This document shows positions 52,841-61,706 of a DNA stretch of 64,000 nt, piece by piece. Source of the DNA: Jatrophihabitans sp035642535 (GTDB lineage: Bacteria > Actinomycetota > Actinomycetes > Mycobacteriales > Jatrophihabitantaceae); the NCBI GenBank assembly GCA_035642535.1, contig DASQSE010000007.1, positions 1 to 64,000 of the forward strand, written 5' to 3'. Positions within the stretch are counted from its first letter, which is position 1. Each line of letters opens with the position of its first letter. The notes under the pieces were generated by a model that was given only the letters and a program-made list of their open reading frames with translations, did no database searches and was not told the origin of the DNA. The translations under genes were made by a program, and so were the position numbers.

Positions 52841-54331
52841 TCAGGCCGCATCGGGTCGGCCGGAGCGGCGCCGCATGGAGCAGTCGACGAAGCCGTCGCC
52901 GGCGCTGGTCACGGTGCGATGCCGGCCGGCTCGCTTGGCCTCGTACAGCGCAGTGTCGGCGCGCGCGATGAGCTCGCCGGCCGTCTCGGTACCGGTCCAG
53001 TGCGCTAGACCGGCCGAGAAGCTCTGGCCCTGGGGCATCGCGTCCTGCAGCCGGTCGAGGACCTCGACCGCGGCATCGAGACCGGTGTCCGGCAGCAGGA
53101 GCACGAACTCCTCACCGCCGTAGCGGCTCATCATGTCGGCGCCGTGCAGTTGTTCGAGCCAGGCCGCGCTCGCGTCCTTGAGCAGTTGGTCTCCGGCGGG
53201 GTGGCCGTACTCGTCGTTGAAGCGCTTGAAGTAGTCGAGATCAAGAATGGTCAGCGTCACGGAGGACGAGTCCCGACAAGCGTGGTCGATCGCTCGAGCG
53301 ACCGCACGGACCAGGGCGCGCCGGATGGGCAGACCGGTCAGCTCGTCGACCTCGGTGAGGAGTTGGAGTGCGTCGGCCTGACTCTGCACCTGACGGTAGA
53401 GCAGACTCATCCGCAGAATGACCAGGACGAACAGCGCCATCGAGCCGATCGCGATCGCCACGCCGTCGTCGACCTGATTCCGTGCGGCCTCCACCATCAG
53501 CAGCGTCGGGGCGATGAGCGCGATCGTGGTCAGCGTCGCGATCATGACCATGCCGCGGGTCGGGCGCGGGGTGGCGGCCGGCGCGGTCAGCGAGCGCATG
53601 GACGGGTGCAGCGCGGCGAGGCCGAGGGTTGCATACGCGGACAGGAAGACCACGCTGAGCAGCGCCTGGATCTTCGGCGCCGGGTCGATGCCGAATTGGT
53701 TGAAGACTGCCCAGGAGGCGTCGCCGAGCAGGAACAGCCCGACCGACGTGGCGAGCAACCGGTAGGCCGGCTCGCGCGCGCCGGAGGTGAGGATCAACCG
53801 TGCGACGAGCGCCAGCACGACCAGGTCGCCGATCGGGTAGGCGATGTTCACGATCTGGCCCAGAGCCGAGTAGGACGGGTCGCCGAGCGAGGGCCTGATG
53901 ACCCCGACCCAGACGAGCAGCCCGAGGCCGGTCGAGACCATCGAGGCGTCGATGAGGCTGGGCCACTCGCGCTGCGTCCTCCGGTGCACGATGACGACCG
54001 TCAGCCCTGCGACCAGCGCCGGATACAGGCTCAGGTAGAACGCGTCCGGGAGCGCGGGCGGATCGAGAACCCAACCACGGGAAATCAGCAGCGCCTCGAC
54101 CAGAATCCCCGAGGAGTTGAGGAACACGCCGGCGGCGAACAGGTACCACGCGGCGCGTGCTGGCGGACGGTAAATCCGCGCCCCGGCCACGACGAGCGCT
54201 GCGCTCGCCCAGCCGATGCCGACCTGCCACAGCGTGAACAGCCAGCCGGATTCGGGGAGCACGAAAGAGACCGCGACGACGGCGGCCGACGTCACGGCGT
54301 AGGTCCTCCACGCGGGCAAGTCCACCCTCAT
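52841..54331 (-). CDS. Membrane diguanylate cyclase (GGDEF)
   Basis: From ATG 54331 the protein has 496 residues: about nine membrane segments (1-315), then a GGDEF domain with ILDLDYFKRFNDEYGHPAGD and intact GGEEF at 405-409. The RxxD inhibitory site is not seen (the sequence there is HGADM). It makes cyclic-di-GMP. The membrane region shares the ending LGLAALHPSM with the GGDEF-EAL protein at 16.3 kb, so the two are probably paralogues, one with and one without EAL domain. It has a second gene-free space upstream of about 80 bases. Confidence 0.92.
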   Translation of the reverse strand: MRVDLPAWRTYAVTSAAVVAVSFVLPESGWLFTLWQVGIGWASAALVVAGARIYRPPARAAWYLFAAGVFLNSSGILVEALLISRGWVLDPPALPDAFYLSLYPALVAGLTVVIVHRRTQREWPSLIDASMVSTGLGLLVWVGVIRPSLGDPSYSALGQIVNIAYPIGDLVVLALVARLILTSGAREPAYRLLATSVGLFLLGDASWAVFNQFGIDPAPKIQALLSVVFLSAYATLGLAALHPSMRSLTAPAATPRPTRGMVMIATLTTIALIAPTLLMVEAARNQVDDGVAIAIGSMALFVLVILRMSLLYRQVQSQADALQLLTEVDELTGLPIRRALVRAVARAIDHACRDSSSVTLTILDLDYFKRFNDEYGHPAGDQLLKDASAAWLEQLHGADMMSRYGGEEFVLLLPDTGLDAAVEVLDRLQDAMPQGQSFSAGLAHWTGTETAGELIARADTALYEAKRAGRHRTVTSAGDGFVDCSMRRRSGRPDAA

Positions 54332-54413
54332 CACATCGAACGCGGAGCCCTCGACGTGAGCTAAGCGAGCCCGATCCGGACCCCGGGCATTGCCCACTCC
54401 GGTGCAAAACGCT

Positions 54414-54647
54414 CTACTCGGGTGCGGACGCCGCCATCCACGGGTCGACGATGCCGATCGACGCTGCATATGCGTAGGGGTGCAGGAAGGCGTTTCGCGC
54501 CTGATCAGGGGCGACGGGAATCTCGAGCACCGCACCGGTGCGGTGGTCGCGCGCCGTCACGACGAGTCGGTTCGTGTCGCGCTGCCACAGCAGGCTGACT
54601 TCGATGTCGGCGCTGCGTCGATGGTCCAGCTCAACGGTTGGTTCCAC
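54414..54647 (-). CDS. Small conserved-looking protein of unknown function
   Basis: The best start is GTG 54647, which has GGAGG nine bases upstream, giving 77 residues. It contains SLLWQRDTNRLVVTARDHRTG, EIPVAPDQA and HPYAYAASIG. This pattern of beta-strands then a helix with HPYAYAA is seen in many actinobacterial short hypotheticals; no function is known. A longer frame to 54803 has no good start site. It is divergent from the rhomboid gene. Confidence 0.65.
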   Translation of the reverse strand: MEPTVELDHRRSADIEVSLLWQRDTNRLVVTARDHRTGAVLEIPVAPDQARNAFLHPYAYAASIGIVDPWMAASAPE

Positions 54648-54820
54648 GGTGGCCCCCTCCTGCCGCGGATTCACGTCATGGAGCAACGGTCTCGCGCGGT
54701 GGCGATGTTCGGCGTCCACCGACCGGAGCGCATTCGGTCGACGGAGGTACTGGACGTTGTCCTCCGATCGGGCGACATGGCGACGTTTCGTCGAACGCGC
54801 CATGGGGAGAGACTGCGCAG

Positions 54821-55627
54821 ATGGTTATCCCGGTGCACGACGTCAACCCACTTCGGCGGGTGCCCTGGATGACCTACGCGCTCGTCGCGGCCAACGTCGT
54901 GGTGTTCTTGGTGACCCCGGGCATCTCCGCATCGATCAGCGGCTCGACCACGTTGCGGCAGGAGTGTCGCCAACTGGCGTTCTACGACCACTACGCAGCA
55001 ATCCCTACCGAGCTCACGCACGACAAGGCGCTGCGTGTTGTCGCCACCGGCAGCGCGCAACGAGTGGGCGCCCATCGCGGCTGCGCGGTGGGCCGGCCGG
55101 GCTATGACAAGGTGCCGTTCCTGTCGGCGGTAACCTCGCAATTCGTCCACGGCGGCTGGCTGCACCTGCTGGGCAACATGCTCTTCCTGATCATCTTCGG
55201 CAACAACGTAGAGGACCGGATCGGGCGAGTGAAGTATCTGCTGTTCTATGTGTCAGCCGGTGTCATCGCCGCCTACGGGTTCGCCTTGGCCAACGCCGAC
55301 TCCCGCCAGCCGCTGATAGGCGCGTCGGGCGCGATCGCAGGGCTCCTGGGCGCTTACCTGGTCATGTTTCCGCGGGCGAAGGTATGGAGCCTGATCCCGT
55401 TCTTCTTCTTCATTCCGGTGCGGTTACCCGCGTGGCTCGTCCTGGGCGGTTGGTTCCTGATCCAGTGGGCGTACGCCAGCGGCGCGGCGGTCTCCTCGGC
55501 GGGCGCCGTCGCCTACCTCTCGCATGTCGTCGGATTCGGGTTCGGGCTGCTCGTCGGGCTGGTCATCCGACGCGTCCAGGGACCTGCCCAGCCACCCACC
55601 ACTCGCTGGCGAAGACCCGCCTGGTGA
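54821..55627 (+). CDS. Rhomboid family intramembrane serine protease
   Basis: The 268-residue protein has at least six hydrophobic segments. The catalytic pair is Ser169 in GASGAIAGLLGAY and His235 in LSHVVGFG; the family HGGWLHLLGNM is at about 110-120. Rhomboids cut membrane proteins within the bilayer. The long loop between helix 1 and the H-GN segment (about 40-105) contains two Cys residues (RQECRQ and HRGC), which may form a disulfide. ATG 54821 has GGGGAGA upstream. Confidence 0.9.
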   Translation: MVIPVHDVNPLRRVPWMTYALVAANVVVFLVTPGISASISGSTTLRQECRQLAFYDHYAAIPTELTHDKALRVVATGSAQRVGAHRGCAVGRPGYDKVPFLSAVTSQFVHGGWLHLLGNMLFLIIFGNNVEDRIGRVKYLLFYVSAGVIAAYGFALANADSRQPLIGASGAIAGLLGAYLVMFPRAKVWSLIPFFFFIPVRLPAWLVLGGWFLIQWAYASGAAVSSAGAVAYLSHVVGFGFGLLVGLVIRRVQGPAQPPTTRWRRPAW

Positions 55628-55631
55628 CTCG

Positions 55632-56078
55632 CTAAACGAGTCCGTCCCACGACCAATGCGGAACGCTCAACCCATCTGGAACGTCGTCCGCCGACTCGTG
55701 ATACCGGGACATCGTGGTCGTGGTCGCAAAGGCGAAGTAGTCGTGCAGAACCTGCGCGAGGCGTTGGTTGGAAGCGAGTCCGACGTCCGCGAGCGCGAGA
55801 TCGAAGCAGGCGATTGCGCGAGCGTCCATCTCCTCGTGCGGGCCGTTACCGCTGTGTGTCCGCACCACTGCCGTCTCGTCGCCGTACTCGTTCGAGTAGC
55901 CGCTCGGGCCGCCGAGTGCCTCCGCCCAATAGGCGGCCAGCCGTTCGGTGTGGTCGGGATGGAAGCCGTGACTGAACGCGTGGCTGACGACCTCGTCGGC
56001 CATCACCCGCGCATGCCACGCCGCGGCCAGCCGTAGTAAACCGTCGTTCCCGCCCGCCGCCTCGTACAGCGTTTGCAT
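55632..56078 (-). CDS. Truncated haemoglobin (group II-like)
   Basis: The 148-residue protein matches the truncated globin fold: YEAAGGNDGLLRLAAAWHARVMADEVVSHAFSHGF and ERLAAYWAEALGGPSGYS, with the proximal His likely in SGNGPHEEMDARAIACF. It is a small globin that binds oxygen or NO and may detoxify these. The C-terminal WSWDGLV is atypically extended. It is convergent with the rhomboid gene with a 4-base gap. Confidence 0.8.
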   Translation of the reverse strand: MQTLYEAAGGNDGLLRLAAAWHARVMADEVVSHAFSHGFHPDHTERLAAYWAEALGGPSGYSNEYGDETAVVRTHSGNGPHEEMDARAIACFDLALADVGLASNQRLAQVLHDYFAFATTTTMSRYHESADDVPDGLSVPHWSWDGLV

Positions 56079-56120
56079 GCGGACAACATTGCACGTCGGC
56101 TCGCGGCGTGGCGATTACGT

Positions 56121-57008
56121 TCAGATCGCGGCGCGCTCGGTGGTGGCTGCCCAACTGGCGAGCAGCTTGAGCCCGTCGGCGGTGGAGGTGCCGGGGTCGG
56201 CGGTGTAGATGTTCAGGCACAGCTCGGGCTCGGACGGTAGCTCGAGCGACTCGAAGTTGAGGTCCAGCTCGCCGACCGTCGGATGGCGGAGTCGCTTGCG
56301 GCCGCTGCGGTGGAACTTGACGTCCTGTGAGGCCCAGTGCCGACGGAACGGCTCGCTCTGCGTGGAGAGCTCGCCGACGAGCGTGATGAGGTCCTTGTCG
56401 TGCGGGTTGCGTCCGGCCTCCAGTCGCAACATCGCGGCCGCGTCGCGGGCAATGAGGTCGTAGTCGATGAAGAACTCATCGGCGGCCGGGTCCAGGTAGA
56501 GGAACCGGGTGGTGTTCGCAGGTCGCTTGCTCGTCGCGCCGGCTACGCCCGACTCGACGACGGGCGAGTAGAGAGCCCGCGCTAGCGCGTTCATGGCGAG
56601 GATGTCGTGGCGCGCATTGCGCACCCAGGCCGGCGCGTCGGTGATCGCGTCAAGTACCTGCCTGATGACGGGCCGGACGGCCGTTGCAGCAGGCCGGCGG
56701 CGCCGGGTGGCCGACGGTCCCGCGGCGCGGGCGAGGGCGAACAGGTGATCGCGTTCGGCTTCGTCGAGTTGCAGGGCGTTCGCGACGCCGTCCAATACGG
56801 CGTCCGATGCGCCGGCGAGGTTCCCGCGTTCCATCCGGACGTAGTAGTCGATGCTGACGCCGGCCAGCAGGGCGACCTCTTCGCGGCGCAACCCCTTCAC
56901 GCGCCGGGTGCCGCCGTAGGCGGGCAACCCGGCCTGCACGGGGGTGATCCGCTCGCGCCGGGAGATCAGGAACTCCCTGACCTGCGCGCGGTGCTCTGCG
57001 GTGTTCAC
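56121..57008 (-). CDS. XRE-family regulator with MmyB-like ligand domain
   Basis: From GTG 57008 the 295-residue protein has an N-terminal HTH (LISRRERITP ... RVKGLRREEVALLAGVSIDYYVRMERG) and the MmyB-like C-terminal domain (about 100-270, with RFLYLDPAADEFFIDYDLIARDAAAMLRLEAG, DLNFESLELP). Such proteins usually repress a divergent oxidoreductase gene, here the aldo/keto reductase at 57097. The repeat at 57044-57062 is the likely operator. An N-terminal extension of the open frame beyond 57008 is not coding. Confidence 0.88.
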   Translation of the reverse strand: MNTAEHRAQVREFLISRRERITPVQAGLPAYGGTRRVKGLRREEVALLAGVSIDYYVRMERGNLAGASDAVLDGVANALQLDEAERDHLFALARAAGPSATRRRRPAATAVRPVIRQVLDAITDAPAWVRNARHDILAMNALARALYSPVVESGVAGATSKRPANTTRFLYLDPAADEFFIDYDLIARDAAAMLRLEAGRNPHDKDLITLVGELSTQSEPFRRHWASQDVKFHRSGRKRLRHPTVGELDLNFESLELPSEPELCLNIYTADPGTSTADGLKLLASWAATTERAAI

Positions 57009-57043
57009 GTTTTCCACGGTAGGCGCACCCCGGCCGGATCTGA

Positions 57044-57062
57044 GGGGTAAAGGTGTTACCCC
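57044..57062. promoter_or_regulatory. Inverted repeat between XRE regulator and aldo/keto reductase
   Basis: GGGGTAA-AGGTG-TTACCCC is a perfect 7+5+7 inverted repeat in the 88-base space between the divergent starts. It is 35 bases before the reductase ATG and 36 bases before the regulator GTG, a good position for autoregulation and control of both genes. Confidence 0.55.
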
Positions 57063-57096
57063 GCACGGCGTCGATGCGACGCCTAACGTCGAAGAC

Positions 57097-57993
57097 ATGA
57101 CTGCTGCGATTCCAGAACTCGTCCTCAACAACGGCGTCACCATGCCCGCGCTCGGCTTCGGCGTCTTCCAGAGTCCGCCCGAGGAGACCACGGCCGCGGT
57201 CGAGACGGCGTTGCAGGTCGGCTACCGACACATCGACACCGCCGCTGCGTACAGCAACGAACGGCAGGTGGGCGACGGCATCCGCCGCTCCGGCCTGGAC
57301 CGGGACGATGTGTTCGTCGAGACGAAGGTGTGGGTCAGCGACTACGGCTACGACCAGGCGCTGCATGCCTTCGACAAGGCGATCCGCAAGCTGGGCGTCG
57401 ACCAGCTCGACCTGCTCATCCTCCACCAGCCCGCCCCGGACCGGTTCGACAAGACCATCGCCGCGTACCGGGCGCTGGAGACGCTGCTGGCCGACGGCAA
57501 GGTCCGCTCGATCGGCGTCAGCAACTTCATGCGCCACCACCTCGACGAGCTGCTGCGGGAGACCCACATCGTGCCGGCGGTGAACCAGATCGAACTGCAC
57601 CCGTACTTCGCCCAGCCGGACGTGCAGAAAGCCGACGCCGAGCACGGCATCCTCACCCAGGCGTGGTCGCCGATCGGCGGCATCACCTTCTACCCGGGCT
57701 GGGGCGAGGACCGTAAGAGCGTCCTCGAAGACCCGACCATCGGCGCGATCGCCGCTGCGCACGGCAGGACGCCGGCCCAGGTGATGCTGCGCTGGCAGCT
57801 GCAGCACGGCCGGTCGGCCATCCCGAAGTCGACCAAACCGGGCCGCATCGCCGAGAACTTCGACGTGTTCGACTTCGAGCTCACTGCAGAGCAGATGTCC
57901 GGCATCGACGCGCTCGACACCGGCGTGCGCAACGGCCCCGACCCCGACGTCGCACGCCCCGAGATATTCGACCGGGTCGTCCCCGAGGACTGA
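57097..57993 (+). CDS. Aldo/keto reductase
   Basis: The 298-residue protein has the complete catalytic tetrad: Asp47 (RHIDTAAAY), Tyr52, Lys77 (VETKVW) and His110 (LILHQP). NADPH-binding stretches include IGVSNFMRHHL and the C-terminal IPKSTKPGRIAENFDVFDFEL. Members reduce aldehydes and ketones (for example 2,5-diketo-gluconate or methylglyoxal). The divergent XRE regulator indicates induction by the substrate. ATG 57097. Confidence 0.92.
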   Translation: MTAAIPELVLNNGVTMPALGFGVFQSPPEETTAAVETALQVGYRHIDTAAAYSNERQVGDGIRRSGLDRDDVFVETKVWVSDYGYDQALHAFDKAIRKLGVDQLDLLILHQPAPDRFDKTIAAYRALETLLADGKVRSIGVSNFMRHHLDELLRETHIVPAVNQIELHPYFAQPDVQKADAEHGILTQAWSPIGGITFYPGWGEDRKSVLEDPTIGAIAAAHGRTPAQVMLRWQLQHGRSAIPKSTKPGRIAENFDVFDFELTAEQMSGIDALDTGVRNGPDPDVARPEIFDRVVPED

Positions 57994-58146
57994 CCGACCT
58001 GTGCGGCCACGCGAGGGTTAGCGTCGCGTTCGTGACGATCAGTGTGTGCGTCGCGGGCGCGACGGGCTGGCCGAGCGGGACCTCGCGGGAGCTGACGGAA
58101 CGGTCGGGTGAAGTGCGCTCCTGCTCGCGGTCTGATCCGTCCGCGC

Positions 58147-59364
58147 TCAACCGGGCAGTGTCGTTACCTGCAGTTGCGTGGTGCGCGGATTGACCAGCGC
58201 GAGTTGGTAATCGCCGAGGCCGGTGATCAGTAGCCAGCGCCCGCCCGGGCTCCAGTTCAGTGTGGGGATGACGGTCAGGTCGGTGCCGGGGATCAGCTTG
58301 AAGTGGTCCGTGCGCAGGTCGAGGAGTCCGATCCAAACGGCTTCGGGTGCGCTGTGGTCGGACGCGGTTACCAACAGCGCCAGCTGTCGCGCGTCCGGCC
58401 GATAGCTGCCGAGCGTGGGCAGCCAGCCATTCGGGAGCAGCTCGGTGGTGGTCGCGCCGCTGGTCAGGTTCGTGAGGTGCAACGGGCAGCGGGTGGCGGT
58501 GCATGACGGCGCCGTCCACGCGATCTGCCGGGTGCCGACCGCGACGACCGAGCCGAAGCCGGCGATGATTTTGCCACGCGCCGGATCCCACAGCGCGTAG
58601 TGCTGCCGAGTCGGCCACGTACGCAGCAGCAGCAGTTGGTGAGCGGGCTGCTGTATCCACCCTCCGGCAGGTTGGTAGCCGGGCGGCACGCGCACGGGCG
58701 CGCCCAGCGGATGCCCCGACAGATCAACCTGCTGCGCGACGAATGTCCGCGAGGACCCGCGGCCCATGGGCCGGAGGCTGGTCAGCCAGGCAGCGGCCCG
58801 GTCGGCGGTGATCGAGGCGTCCCAGTTGGCGAAACCCAGTCGCGTCACGGTCCGCGACCCGATCGCCGCGTAATAGACAGGTACCGGTCGACCAGGACAA
58901 CCTACGCACGGCTCTCGCGTACGCGGGCGAAGCAGGACACCGCCGGGGAAGGCCTGCATCTGGTAGTTCTGCGCGTCCGGTGGCAGGTCGAGGGGGGTCG
59001 GCCTGCCGGTGTCGACGGCGAACCAGGCGAGCGGCCATCCGATGTGCTGGCTGACCAGGACGCGCGCGCCCGTCCGCCCGGAGACCGTGGGGCCGCGCAG
59101 TGTCATTCGGATCCCATCCGCCTCGGCTGCGTTCGCCGGCGGCGCGGACAGCTGCGTTCGGGCCAGGCGTGACGGACTCGGATGACCCGCCGCACGGTGC
59201 GATTGCCGACCGGTCAGCACGAGCGCGCCGAACGCACCCGCGACGGCCACGATCGCGGCGAGAATCGCGAACGTGCGCAGCCGTGAGCCGACGGACCGGG
59301 CGCGCCCACCCAATACGAGCAGGTCCTCCCGATCCGGCTCGGGCCGATCAACCGGGCCCGTCAT
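58147..59364 (-). CDS. Single-pass membrane protein with extracytoplasmic propeller-like domain
   Basis: From ATG 59364 (405 aa) there is a cytoplasmic N-terminus with charged residues (DRPEPDREDLL), one membrane helix (about 33-55, FAILAAIVAVAGAFGALVL) and a large outer part. The repeats (AWFAVDTG, QIAWTAPS, WLLITGLGDYQLALVNPRTT) have a beta-propeller or WD40-like feel. No clear family is recognised. The N-terminal cytosolic stretch is too short for a known anti-sigma domain. It is monocistronic. Confidence 0.7.
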   Translation of the reverse strand: MTGPVDRPEPDREDLLVLGGRARSVGSRLRTFAILAAIVAVAGAFGALVLTGRQSHRAAGHPSPSRLARTQLSAPPANAAEADGIRMTLRGPTVSGRTGARVLVSQHIGWPLAWFAVDTGRPTPLDLPPDAQNYQMQAFPGGVLLRPRTREPCVGCPGRPVPVYYAAIGSRTVTRLGFANWDASITADRAAAWLTSLRPMGRGSSRTFVAQQVDLSGHPLGAPVRVPPGYQPAGGWIQQPAHQLLLLRTWPTRQHYALWDPARGKIIAGFGSVVAVGTRQIAWTAPSCTATRCPLHLTNLTSGATTTELLPNGWLPTLGSYRPDARQLALLVTASDHSAPEAVWIGLLDLRTDHFKLIPGTDLTVIPTLNWSPGGRWLLITGLGDYQLALVNPRTTQLQVTTLPG

Positions 59365-59438
59365 GGTGTCTATCGTGCGCCGCGCGAGCATGAACGCGCA
59401 CGCATTCTTCTCAACTGCGCCAACGGGCGATGCCGCGG

Positions 59439-59915
59439 TCAGATGCGGTCTGGACTGCTGGTCGAGCTGCGCTGCAGCGAGCGGCGCGCGTTTTCGAGGC
59501 AGCGCGGCGCGAGTGCGCGGTGTGCGTGTCCCGCGCCCGCCCAGACGAATCGCGCCGCCGGCCGGTGGTAGCGAAGCATGGTCGTCCACGTCACTGCCGC
59601 GTCCGAAAGTTCGAAGACCATCCGTCCGGACATCAGCCGGCCGCCCGTCTCGAGGACGAACCGCTCGGGTTCGTCGACGGCGATCCGCCAGCCGACGAGC
59701 GTCCCGGGCGTGCCGGGTGCGGCAAGGTGCAGGCCGAGCAGTCCGCGCCACGCCATCCGGCTGAACAGGCCGTGCCCGGCCTCGGCTCCGCGCAGGCTGC
59801 GCTGCGCCCACTCACCGGCACTGCGTCCCGGCTCCGCGTCGATGCGGAAGGCGTCGGAGTAGTCGGCGGCGAACTCGGCGCGGCGGCGAGCGTCGACATC
59901 GACGCGTATGGCCAT
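59439..59915 (-). CDS. DUF2867-like small protein
   Basis: The 158-residue protein has the DUF2867 look: beta strands AWRGLLGLHLAAPGTP, LVGWRIAVDEPERFVLETGGRLMSGRMVFEL and AAVTWTTMLRYHRPAARFVW. The fold is polyketide-cyclase-like and can hold small ligands. It is divergent from a TetR regulator at 59975 and shares the long operator at 59932-59959 with it, so expression is likely released when the regulator's ligand appears. Confidence 0.72.
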   Translation of the reverse strand: MAIRVDVDARRRAEFAADYSDAFRIDAEPGRSAGEWAQRSLRGAEAGHGLFSRMAWRGLLGLHLAAPGTPGTLVGWRIAVDEPERFVLETGGRLMSGRMVFELSDAAVTWTTMLRYHRPAARFVWAGAGHAHRALAPRCLENARRSLQRSSTSSPDRI

Positions 59916-59931
59916 GACGACCCTCCTTCTC

Positions 59932-59959
59932 TCGATATATACGGTGCCGTATATATCGA
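59932..59959. promoter_or_regulatory. Long palindromic operator between TetR and DUF2867 genes
   Basis: TCGATATATACGG-TG-CCGTATATATCGA is an exact 13+2+13 inverted repeat of 28 bases in the 59-base divergent gap. Its AT-rich character stands out from the GC-rich surroundings. It probably holds the core promoters as well as the TetR dimer site (or two dimers), giving repression of both genes. Confidence 0.75.
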
Positions 59960-59974
59960 CGCTAGCATGGGCAG

Positions 59975-60538
59975 GTGCCTGCCGTTACCCGTACGCCGCG
60001 CAGCCGATGGATCGCCGCCGGGCTGCAGTCACTCGCCGCAGGCGGCCCGGCGGCGGTGCGCGTCGAGACGTTGGCCGCCGGGCTCGGTGTCACCAAAGGC
60101 GGCTTCTACGGATACTTCGCCGACCGCGCCGCCTTCCTGACCGAACTGCTGGACGAGTGGGAGCGGCGCAGCACGGACGACGTGCTCGCCCAGGTGGAGG
60201 CAGAGGGCGGCGCGGCCGCGACGAAGATACGGCGCGCGGGCGCGTTGACGTTCTCCGCCGAGCTGTTGCCGGTTGATCTCGCCGTACGTTCGTGGGCGCG
60301 TCACGACGCCGCGGTCGCGGCGCGGCTGCGGCACGTCGACAACGCGCGGCTCGGCTACCTGCGCTCGCTGTTCGGCGACCTGGTCGCCGACCCCGACGAG
60401 GTCGAGGCGCGCAGCACGCTCGCCTTCGCGCTCGCCATCGGCCAGCACTTCATGGCCGCGGATCACGGTAAGCGCGGCAGGCGCCAGGCGATCGACCTCG
60501 CCGCGGCGCTCCTGCTCGCTTCGCCGGGCGCCGCCTGA
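59975..60538 (+). CDS. TetR/AcrR family regulator
   Basis: The 187-residue protein has a TetR helix-turn-helix (AAVRVETLAAGLGVTKGGFYGYFADRAAFLTELLDEW) at about 25-62 and a C-terminal ligand domain (ARSTLAFALAIGQHFMAAD). GTG start 59975 follows the 28-base palindrome at 59932-59959, which it most likely binds. The divergent DUF2867-like gene is its likely target. Downstream is the convergent secreted glucanase, 5 bases away. Confidence 0.9.
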   Translation: MPAVTRTPRSRWIAAGLQSLAAGGPAAVRVETLAAGLGVTKGGFYGYFADRAAFLTELLDEWERRSTDDVLAQVEAEGGAAATKIRRAGALTFSAELLPVDLAVRSWARHDAAVAARLRHVDNARLGYLRSLFGDLVADPDEVEARSTLAFALAIGQHFMAADHGKRGRRQAIDLAAALLLASPGAA

Positions 60539-60543
60539 ACCGA

Positions 60544-61533
60544 CTACGCCGCCAAGTGGATGGAATACGCGGAGACGGTGAACGTGCCGTTCACGCCGCC
60601 GGTCGAACAGATCTCCCACCCGAAGTCGATCTGACCGATGTCCGCGCCGGCCGCGATGTATCCGTTGGTCTGCAGGTAACGCAGCAGGGCCAACAGGTCC
60701 ACGGTGCCGCTCGACTGTTGCGCGTAGCTGCCCCGAGCGCCGAGCGACCAGATGATCTCGCCGCCGCCGTACTGGTACAGCGTCCAGGCCTGACCTGCGA
60801 CGGTGGCCGAGGCCTTGAAGGTGGCCCCGCCGTTGCCGCGGTTCACGTTGTCGACCCAGACCATGATTTCGCTGGGGTGCCCGGAGTTGTCGCTGAGCCA
60901 GATGTCCCAGGCGGCCTGCGCGTCGGTGCCGGACGTGCGCGGCATCGTCTCTGCATAGTTGGACGACAGCTGCGACAGGCCATTGATCGGCGTATCGCTG
61001 AATCCGTTGTTCCCGCCCCAGCCGGAGCCGTTCCAGTTGTTGGTCAACTGCTGGGTGTCGGGGTAGGTCAGCACCGCGGTGTTCCCGGCAGCCTGTTTGG
61101 AGACAACCTTCCAGTCGCCCGGACCGGCCGCGGTCAGGGTCTGCGGGCCGCACGAGGTGGTGTCGGACTCCGGGCCGCACGCCCACATGTTGTTGCCGAC
61201 GTAGGTGTTGTAGCCGTTCGAGTTCGTGATCTGGTCGTAGTCGTATGCCCCACACGCACCGGAGTGCCGAGACGTCGTGCATCCCGATCCAGTGGGCGGC
61301 GGAGAGGTGCTGCCTGTCGGTGACGGGCTCGGCGTCGGGGTGCTCGTTGGTGCCGCGCCGCAGGTGATCGTCCAGTCCCGGTGGCTGAGTGCTTCGCGGT
61401 GCAGATTCGCGCCGGTACACGTGACGTGCAGGGAGCCGCCCCGGCTCAGTGCGGTCGTGCTGGTCGATGCGCCCGCGGTGGCGCCCAAAGCAACGGCGAG
61501 CAAGCAGACCAGAGCGACAAGGAACCGCTTCAT
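60544..61533 (-). CDS. Secreted GH12-like endoglucanase
   Basis: The 329-residue protein has a signal peptide (1-22), a short linker of Thr/Ser/Pro repeats (62-83, PTPSPSPTGSTSPP) and a beta-sandwich catalytic domain. The nucleophile is probably Glu222 in SEIMVWVDNV and the acid/base Glu307 in FGWEICSTGG, both as in GH12 enzymes that cut beta-1,4-glucans or xyloglucan. The first 60 residues before the linker (TCTGANLHREALSHRDW) are a small Cys-containing module of unknown role. A gene-free 170-base region lies upstream. Confidence 0.8.
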   Translation of the reverse strand: MKRFLVALVCLLAVALGATAGASTSTTALSRGGSLHVTCTGANLHREALSHRDWTITCGAAPTSTPTPSPSPTGSTSPPPTGSGCTTSRHSGACGAYDYDQITNSNGYNTYVGNNMWACGPESDTTSCGPQTLTAAGPGDWKVVSKQAAGNTAVLTYPDTQQLTNNWNGSGWGGNNGFSDTPINGLSQLSSNYAETMPRTSGTDAQAAWDIWLSDNSGHPSEIMVWVDNVNRGNGGATFKASATVAGQAWTLYQYGGGEIIWSLGARGSYAQQSSGTVDLLALLRYLQTNGYIAAGADIGQIDFGWEICSTGGVNGTFTVSAYSIHLAA

Positions 61534-61706
61534 CTTCCGGGCCTCCTCAGGGGCTCCTGGCAGGTCGGACGACGCGTCCGACCCCGAGTGATCCCCCGCG
61601 GATCCACCCGCGATCCACGTTCCCACCGATGTTAACCGGAGGTGAAGTCAGCAAATCACATCGTGCGATCTGCCCACAAGTCCCAAGGTCCCCTCCGCCG
61701 CGGCGG

